Source: JALZUV01 sp964654855 | Lineage (GTDB): Bacteria > Pseudomonadota > Alphaproteobacteria > Rickettsiales > JALZUV01 | Assembly: GCA_964654855.1 (NCBI GenBank) | Contig: CAZZJS010000001.1 | Span: 310,001-374,000, forward strand | Direction of reading: 5' to 3' | DNA: 64,000 nt | In this document: piece after piece, positions 58,762 to 64,000 of the stretch | Position numbering within the stretch: position 1 is the first letter of the stretch | Layout of the letters: each line of letters starts with the position of its first letter | Program-made: the position numbers and the translations under genes | The notes under the pieces: generated by a model | What the model was told of the DNA's origin: nothing | The model's input: the letters and a program-made list of their open reading frames with translations, nothing else | The model's database searches: none

Positions 58762-59841
58762 ATGACGATGGATTATGAAAAAAAATTAGAATTAGCGAAA
58801 CAGTTTTTTGACTTATATCCGGAATATCGGGAGCCAAACGATTTCTCTGATCAGGATATGACTGATGATTTGTTAGACGTTTATCAATACCTACCAGCTG
58901 AATTTAAGGAATCCGTTGATTACTTCCTGCAAACAGAAAATAGAGATGAGGCGCAAAACCTGTATTCGGAGTATTTAAAATTTGCAAAGAAAAATGAAAG
59001 CAAAGACGAGTATATTGATATGCTCCATACTGGGCTCGCTTCGACTAATGAAGATGGTCGTATTAACGGCGAAAAATATAAATTTCAGGCAATTAGAGAC
59101 TATCGAAATTTTATAAAGAATACTGAAATGACGGATAAGAATGAATTCTTAAAGAAATTCGAACCATTAATTGAAGCTTATTCAAAGGGTGAGAAAACTG
59201 AGCAATATCAAAAAAAATACAGCAATTCTTATCAAGAGCAAAAGAAAAAAGGGGAGGAATTAAGCAGAAAGTTCTGGGATTTACGTAGAGAGATCTCTGG
59301 TGAATCAAGTTGGTTTACAAATCAACCTATTGGCAGGGAGTATTCTCAAATTGATCGCTCAGAATCTAACTTACATTTAAAACATAAAGGAAGGGGAAGA
59401 AGCATTGCGAAAGGGTATCGCTATGATACTCTCCATTATCCATTCAGCACTTTGTTACATGCGCATCATCAGGAAATTTACAATGGGCAGTTAGAAAAGC
59501 GATATGATCTATGTGTTGCACTTGTTGAAGCGGCTGAGAAATGTGCAACAGCAGGTAATAAGTTGCATAGTCAGAAGTTGAGTAAAGGTGAGTTCCAGAA
59601 GATCATAAAAGAATTTGATACTCTTTACGATGCAGGCAGAATTGATGAAATTATTGATAGGAATAATGAACTGCATGAAGAAGCCTCTATCCGCAAAGGA
59701 ATGAGTAAGTCTGAAATCATGAAAATCAGAACATTTGAGAGATTGGGAATGAAAAAAGACAGTGTGCTTATCCCACAGGAGTTTCGCCAAAACAGTGCCG
59801 TTTCAGAACCGAATCAAGACTCGTCGAACATGCGAGGCTAA
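58762..59841 (+). CDS. Large charged cytoplasmic protein, unknown
   Basis: This is a gene of 359 codons (start ATG at 58762, or 58768). It encodes a highly charged, helix-rich protein without signal peptide or membrane span. It has a Lys/Glu-rich coiled-coil segment (NSYQEQKKKGEELSRKFWDL) and a His-rich turn (YPFSTLLHAHHQEIY). I do not recognise a family. Codon use is A+T-rich relative to the flanking mlaE and alr, suggesting horizontal arrival or low expression. It overlaps the convergent alr by four bases. Confidence 0.5.
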   Translation: MTMDYEKKLELAKQFFDLYPEYREPNDFSDQDMTDDLLDVYQYLPAEFKESVDYFLQTENRDEAQNLYSEYLKFAKKNESKDEYIDMLHTGLASTNEDGRINGEKYKFQAIRDYRNFIKNTEMTDKNEFLKKFEPLIEAYSKGEKTEQYQKKYSNSYQEQKKKGEELSRKFWDLRREISGESSWFTNQPIGREYSQIDRSESNLHLKHKGRGRSIAKGYRYDTLHYPFSTLLHAHHQEIYNGQLEKRYDLCVALVEAAEKCATAGNKLHSQKLSKGEFQKIIKEFDTLYDAGRIDEIIDRNNELHEEASIRKGMSKSEIMKIRTFERLGMKKDSVLIPQEFRQNSAVSEPNQDSSNMRG

Positions 59842-60944
59842 TTGCTCTGTCCATAGCCATGATAATGTCTTTTTACACGAGATTTTAGGCTGGTGAGAAT
59901 TTCATAACCAATCGTCTGTGCAGCATCGGCCATTACATTCACATCTTGTTTGTCATTCAGTAATTCTACACGTGTGCCTTCTAGCAATACGTCATGCGGA
60001 ATATGCGTGACGTCTAGCGTGATTAAGTCCATCGAAATACGGCCAATAATGGGCGCAGCATGCTCGCCAATATAGCCATGTAGGTTCGTTCCCGAAAGAA
60101 TACGATGTAAGCCATCTGCATAACCAATGGCTGCTGTTGCAATGCGCGTACCTTTGGGGACGATAGCGTTGCCTCCATAACCTACAGCCTCTTCATCCTC
60201 TATTGTCGTATGAATATGCAAAATAGGTGCTGTAAGTTTGACCACTGGTTCGACTGGGTTAGGGCGATTGGTGAAAGGGTTTATACCATAGAGCGCACAG
60301 CCAGGTCGTGCGAGATCGTGATGATAGTTAGCACCTAAAAACACACCTGCAGAGTTAGAGAGGCTAGCAGGTAGAGTAGGGAAGCAACGGCGTATATGGC
60401 TAAACCGCTCTAGTTGTTTTGTGTTGAAATTAGAATCCGGTTCACTCGCACATGCAAGGTGGCTCATAATAAAGCGAATTTGTGTCGCTTTAAGCCGCTC
60501 TTCTTCCATCGCTAGTTTTTCTGCCTCATCCACTGAAATGCCCAAACGATTCATTCCCGTATCAATATGCAAAACGGAGGAAGCGGCCTCGGTCTCTTTT
60601 GCAATCGCTTCCCAGCGATCAAATTGTGACATGGAGTTGAGGACTGGGATGATATTGTAATTGAGAAGATCCTCTTCTTCACCGTCTTGTACGCCAGCCA
60701 ACACATAGATGAATTGACTGGTAAGTGTTTCTCGTAACTCAATAGCTTCATCTAATGTTGCTACGAAAAAGTGAGGACATCCAGCATCGGCTAAAGTGGC
60801 GGCAACCTCTTCCACTCCTAAGCCATAAGCGTCAGCTTTTACAACAGCAGCGCAATCGTGATTGCCATGCGTTTGGTTTAAGAGTTTCCAATTGCGTAAA
60901 ATAGCGCCTAGGTCGACCTCTAAAATAGCAGAGCCGGAATCCAT
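59838..60944 (-). CDS. alr: Alanine racemase
   Basis: Alr interconverts L- and D-alanine for peptidoglycan. The PLP lysine is in AAVVKADAYGLG (about residue 35) and the catalytic Tyr in TAAIGYADGLHR. ILSGTNLHGYIGEHAAPIIGRISMDLITLDVT is a well-conserved C-terminal region. The length of 368 fits. It is followed upstream on the same strand by mscS with a five-base gap. Confidence 0.93.
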   Translation of the reverse strand: MDSGSAILEVDLGAILRNWKLLNQTHGNHDCAAVVKADAYGLGVEEVAATLADAGCPHFFVATLDEAIELRETLTSQFIYVLAGVQDGEEEDLLNYNIIPVLNSMSQFDRWEAIAKETEAASSVLHIDTGMNRLGISVDEAEKLAMEEERLKATQIRFIMSHLACASEPDSNFNTKQLERFSHIRRCFPTLPASLSNSAGVFLGANYHHDLARPGCALYGINPFTNRPNPVEPVVKLTAPILHIHTTIEDEEAVGYGGNAIVPKGTRIATAAIGYADGLHRILSGTNLHGYIGEHAAPIIGRISMDLITLDVTHIPHDVLLEGTRVELLNDKQDVNVMADAAQTIGYEILTSLKSRVKRHYHGYGQSN

Positions 60945-60949
60945 CGTAG

Positions 60950-61855
60950 TTATGCGACCTTTTTCTTACGTGTTGTCGCTTTTTTAGCCGTTGTCGTTCT
61001 CTTAGGGGGGGTAAGTTTAGGAGCAGGGGCTACCACCGTGTGAATATCGCGTTGCGGGAATGGGATTGAAATACCTTCCTCGTCAAAACGATTCTTGATT
61101 GCTTCCGTAAGCTCAAACTTCACATCAAAATAATCTGCTGATTTCACCCATGGGCGAAGAATCAGGTTTACGCTACTGTCTGCGAGTTCAGAAACAGCAA
61201 GGTTATAGGCAGGTTCAGAAAGAACCTTATCGTTTGAAGTGACGATATCTTTAAGCACTTCTTTCACATGAGATAGGTTTTCGTGATAGGCTACGCCAAT
61301 CACCAAATCGACACGGCGTTTCTTTTTCTCAGAATAGTTAATGATATTACCTGCGATGATCGTGCCATTTGGAACGATGATGGAGCAATTATCAACCGTT
61401 ACAAGATGCGTGGTGAAGATATTCACTTCTTCGACGGTACCTTGTACGCCAGCCACATCAATATAGTGGCCATTACGGAATGGACGGAACATAATAATCA
61501 TTACGCCTGCCGCAAAATTGGAAAGCGAACCTTGCAGGGCTAAACCAATGGCTAAACCAGCGGCAGCAATAACGGCAGCGAGTGAGGTAGTCTCAACTCC
61601 CAATGCACCAATGGCTGAGATAATAACCAACCCAAACAGAACATAGTAGATAATATTGGAAAGAAACGAAACGAGTGTCGAATCGAGCTTGTTCTTCTCA
61701 AGTAATTTACGAATTAAGTTGCTAATATTGCCCGCAAGCCATTTACCGATGATAAAAATGAAGATTGCGCTGAGAATCGCAGTTCCATATTCAACAGCAT
61801 AGCCGAATAAAACTTCAGTATCTATTTGTGCTATCCATTCGTTAATTTTTTCCAT
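60950..61855 (-). CDS. mscS: Small-conductance mechanosensitive channel MscS family, Lys-rich tail
   Basis: This 301-residue protein has three N-terminal membrane spans (about 15-35, 62-82 and 86-112), the pore helix pattern AVIAAAGLAIGLALQG, and the conserved beta-domain IMFRPFRNGHYIDV and GTVEEVNIFTT. MscS channels release solutes on osmotic downshock. The C-terminus is unusual: TPPKRTTTAKKATTRKKKVA, a Lys/Thr-rich tail reminiscent of histone H1 tails. A terminator separates it from mscL. Confidence 0.9.
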   Translation of the reverse strand: MEKINEWIAQIDTEVLFGYAVEYGTAILSAIFIFIIGKWLAGNISNLIRKLLEKNKLDSTLVSFLSNIIYYVLFGLVIISAIGALGVETTSLAAVIAAAGLAIGLALQGSLSNFAAGVMIIMFRPFRNGHYIDVAGVQGTVEEVNIFTTHLVTVDNCSIIVPNGTIIAGNIINYSEKKKRRVDLVIGVAYHENLSHVKEVLKDIVTSNDKVLSEPAYNLAVSELADSSVNLILRPWVKSADYFDVKFELTEAIKNRFDEEGISIPFPQRDIHTVVAPAPKLTPPKRTTTAKKATTRKKKVA

Positions 61856-61880
61856 TATATTCTCTCCATATACTTATAAA

Positions 61881-61908
61881 AAAAGGCGGCCTATAAAGAC
61901 CGCCTTTT
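61881..61908 (-). terminator. Intrinsic terminator between mscL and mscS
   Basis: AAAAGGCGG (61881-61889) pairs with CCGCCTTTT (61900-61908) around a 10-base loop. Read on the minus strand the T run continues past the stem, so it terminates mscL. The mscS ATG lies 26 bases downstream. Confidence 0.8.
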
Positions 61909-61943
61909 CGTTTTCAGATCAAGTAATAATAGTTTAAAATATC

Positions 61944-62408
61944 TTACTTTTTCTTCTTAGCTGGTGCGCGCTTTGTAGCTGGCTTTTTAGCTGCAGCTGG
62001 CTTTGCACCACCTTTTTTCAAAGCATCACGAATTTCTTCAAGAAGAACTTCTTGTGCAGGTTTCGGAGCTGGCTCTGCCGGAGCTTCCTCTTCCTTCTTC
62101 TTCATGTTGTTCATTACTTTAATTGCCATAAAGATAGCAAATGCAACAATAGTGAAATCAACAACAGTTTGTACGAACTCACCGTACTTAATAGCTACTT
62201 CTGCTACATCGCCGTTTGCTTCTTTGATTACATGCTTCAGTTCAGTGAAATCTACACCGCCCATCAACAAACCTAGAGGCGGCATAATTACACCATTTAC
62301 GAATGCTGATACAATCTTACCGAACGCAGCACCAATAATGATACCCACGGCCATATCAACCACATTGCCTTTCATAGCAAAGTCTTTAAATTCTTTCATC
62401 ATACTCAT
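61944..62408 (-). CDS. mscL: Large-conductance mechanosensitive channel MscL, Lys-rich tail
   Basis: MscL is the high-threshold osmotic safety valve. Signature: MKGNVVDMAVGIIIGAAFGK, then VSAFVNGVIMPPLG. The second membrane span is about residues 75-95 and the cytoplasmic helix follows. From the ATG at 62408 (AGGAG 9 bases upstream) the length is 154. The upstream frame reads through the dnaB end and is not used. The tail KPAAAKKPATKRAPAKKKK is basic and longer than usual, similar in character to that of MscS next to it. Confidence 0.92.
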   Translation of the reverse strand: MSMMKEFKDFAMKGNVVDMAVGIIIGAAFGKIVSAFVNGVIMPPLGLLMGGVDFTELKHVIKEANGDVAEVAIKYGEFVQTVVDFTIVAFAIFMAIKVMNNMKKKEEEAPAEPAPKPAQEVLLEEIRDALKKGGAKPAAAKKPATKRAPAKKKK

Positions 62409-62472
62409 ATTAAAATCTCCTAAAAAGTTTCCTAACTTATTGGAGTTTTGGGAGGGCTTTTCAACAAAAAAT

Positions 62473-63933
62473 CTAATAATTGTCCTTTTCGAGGTCAGAA
62501 AAGCGTGCCATCTCGGCCTGAAAAGCACAGGTGATGTTTTGAATGCCACCATGACGGTTCTTAGAAACGATCACTTCGGCTAAACCATGTACCTTTTCCA
62601 TCTCTTCTTGCCAGGCCATAAACTTATCGACCTCATCCTCACGCGGCATCTTACGCATAAGGTAATATTCCTCGCGATACACAAACATCACAATATCGGC
62701 ATCTTGCTCAATCGAGCCTGATTCACGAAGGTCAGCAAGCTGTGGGCGTTTATCATCGCGATTTTCCACCTGACGTGATAGCTGCGAGAGTGCGACGACC
62801 GGAATATTCAGTTCCTTCGCGATGGATTTGAGACCCATGGTGATCTCAGAGACTTCCTGCACACGGTTATCACCAGAGGTAGAAGAACCTCGCATAAGCT
62901 GCAAATAGTCTACTACTAAGAAGGAAAGATTGTGCATGCGTTTTAAACGACGTGCACGTGCGCGCATAGAGGCGATGCTCACGGCAGGTGTATCATCAAT
63001 AAATAAAGGTAGCCGTGCAATATTCTGACTGCTTTCAACCAAGTGGCTGAACTGATCTTGGTCAAATGTACCGCGGCGCAAGTCTGAAGCATTGATACCT
63101 GAATCAGCTGAGAGCAGGCGTCCAGCGAGCTGTTCGGATGACATTTCAAGCGAGAAGAAACCCACAGATGGCATTTTCGCAGTACTACCGCTGGTGCGAT
63201 GTTGGTGCTCACAATGTTTTGCTACATGATGTGCCATTGAAAGGGCGAGGGCGGTCTTACCCATAGAAGGGCGACCTGCGAGGATAATCAAATCAGAATT
63301 CTGAAAACCACCCAGTAGCTTATTCAAATCAGAAAGCCCGGTAGGTAAGCCGACAGTCTCACCGCTATGTTTAAAGGCCATTTCGGCGCTCTTAACTGCA
63401 TCCTGTACGGCACCGCTGACAGGCGCGAAGGATTTATTGGCAATACCTTCTGCTGCCAAGCTATAAAGGCGTTGTTCAGCCGCTTCAATGTGCTCAGTCG
63501 CGCTACGTTCATCGTCAGGCACGTAAGCCTCATTGACGACTTCTGTACCAATGCCAATTAGTTCGCGCTTTTTAGCGAGATCAAGAACGAGCTGGCTATA
63601 TTCTTTTACATTGATGATGGAGACGGCCGAGATTGCCAGCTTACCAAGATAGTCAGCCGCATTGCCTTCGTCCTGCGCAAAGCTGTGCTTCAAAGTAACA
63701 GCATTCGCAATCATCCCTTTATCGTGATGTTGCGTAATAGTGTGATAAATTTTCTGATGCAGCGGTTGGTAAAAGTGATTCGCCGTGAGTGAATCCACGA
63801 CATGATGCATCGCTTCGTTGTTTTGTAAGATTGCCCCCAGCAATGCTTGCTCCGCTTCAATATTATGCGGTGCCTCGCGTGAAAGTGCCTCAGCATTCAC
63901 GTCAGGTTCAACAAGTTGTGGTAAAGCTTCCAC
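62473..63933 (-). CDS. dnaB: Replicative DNA helicase DnaB
   Basis: DnaB unwinds DNA at the replication fork. The N-terminal domain begins around PHNIEAEQALLGAILQNNEAM; the RecA-like C-terminal domain has Walker A AGRPSMGKTALALSMA, Walker B FLVVDYLQLM, and the DnaB motifs LSQLSRQVENRDDKRPQLAD and IEQDADIVMFVYREEYY. The length of 486 is typical. The start is GTG at 63933 because no ATG precedes the conserved N-terminus; AAGAAG some 13 bases upstream is a weak ribosome site. The 67 bases beyond it hold nothing recognisable. Confidence 0.95.
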   Translation of the reverse strand: MEALPQLVEPDVNAEALSREAPHNIEAEQALLGAILQNNEAMHHVVDSLTANHFYQPLHQKIYHTITQHHDKGMIANAVTLKHSFAQDEGNAADYLGKLAISAVSIINVKEYSQLVLDLAKKRELIGIGTEVVNEAYVPDDERSATEHIEAAEQRLYSLAAEGIANKSFAPVSGAVQDAVKSAEMAFKHSGETVGLPTGLSDLNKLLGGFQNSDLIILAGRPSMGKTALALSMAHHVAKHCEHQHRTSGSTAKMPSVGFFSLEMSSEQLAGRLLSADSGINASDLRRGTFDQDQFSHLVESSQNIARLPLFIDDTPAVSIASMRARARRLKRMHNLSFLVVDYLQLMRGSSTSGDNRVQEVSEITMGLKSIAKELNIPVVALSQLSRQVENRDDKRPQLADLRESGSIEQDADIVMFVYREEYYLMRKMPREDEVDKFMAWQEEMEKVHGLAEVIVSKNRHGGIQNITCAFQAEMARFSDLEKDNY

Positions 63934-64000
63934 TGAGTATATTCTTCTTATTGTTGTTTAAGCGGAGAGTTAGAATAACCAGTTTTTAGCTGACGGCAAG

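Noticed and set aside
1..64000. Insertion sequences, prophage, integrases or CRISPR arrays
   Set aside because: I looked across both strands for transposase, integrase or Cas motifs and regular repeat-spacer structure and saw none. Gene order is mainly conserved housekeeping.

Overview
The window is a dense 64 kb piece of an alphaproteobacterial chromosome with moderate G+C (about 45 percent judged by eye). Evidence for Alphaproteobacteria: GapR (DUF2312), a DUF2336 protein, DivK next to PleD, MetX-MetW beside a chorismate mutase/aminotransferase/TyrA block, AlaS followed by a long Rickettsia-type isocitrate dehydrogenase, and the RlpA-Dac-Tmk-HolB-MetG-TatD string. Pathways for aromatic amino acids, methionine, pantothenate, pyrimidines, purines, thiamine and isoprenoids point to a free-living rather than a reduced intracellular organism. 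No insertion sequence, prophage, CRISPR array or rRNA gene was seen, and no gene-free stretch exceeds 300 bases.

Layout. 1-5.1 kb: partial BON-domain gene, cold-shock gene, the minus-strand run rodZ-like/ispG/lolA, then two tandem small AbrB-like genes that share a promoter and a 39-base leader, and a nitronate monooxygenase-like gene. 5.2-15.4 kb: M48 peptidase, aromatic amino acid operon (chorismate mutase, hisC-type aminotransferase, tyrA) divergent from metX-metW, then mutY-ispH-zapE divergent from panC-pyrE. 15.4-20.2 kb: DUF2336, two DUF465 proteins around ubiX, gapR, rpsU, purE-purK, tRNA-Val(GAC). 20.4-30.9 kb: small membrane proteins, thiC, lipoprotein, and the minus-strand series alaS, icd, psd, EamA-like, GT2, pssA. 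31-39.6 kb: glycerol-1-phosphate dehydrogenase-like gene, then a plus-strand envelope/replication/translation operon (mltB, rlpA, D,D-carboxypeptidase, tmk, holB, metG, tatD).

39.5-46.8 kb encodes the complete phenylalanine/tyrosine breakdown route (phhA, hppD, hmgA, fumarylacetoacetase, maiA). Interleaved are a formyltransferase-like protein, a Tat-exported C15-like peptidase and an entericidin-type micro-lipoprotein. The hppD leader has three inverted repeats. 46.8-52.8 kb: divK-pleD, an unknown Ala/Gly-rich protein, phaC and a Pro/Gln-rich lipoprotein. 52.8-64 kb: aminotransferase-hom-recJ, mlaEF, an orphan gene, alr, mscS and mscL (both with Lys-rich tails), and dnaB.

Genes are packed tightly: many starts overlap the preceding stop, and convergent genes overlap by up to 44 bases. 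The best candidates for undescribed biology are the duplicated small-protein module at 3.3-4.1 kb with its invariant two-state hairpin leader, the dyad-rich hppD leader, the Tat-exported C15-like protein, and the Lys-rich channel tails.
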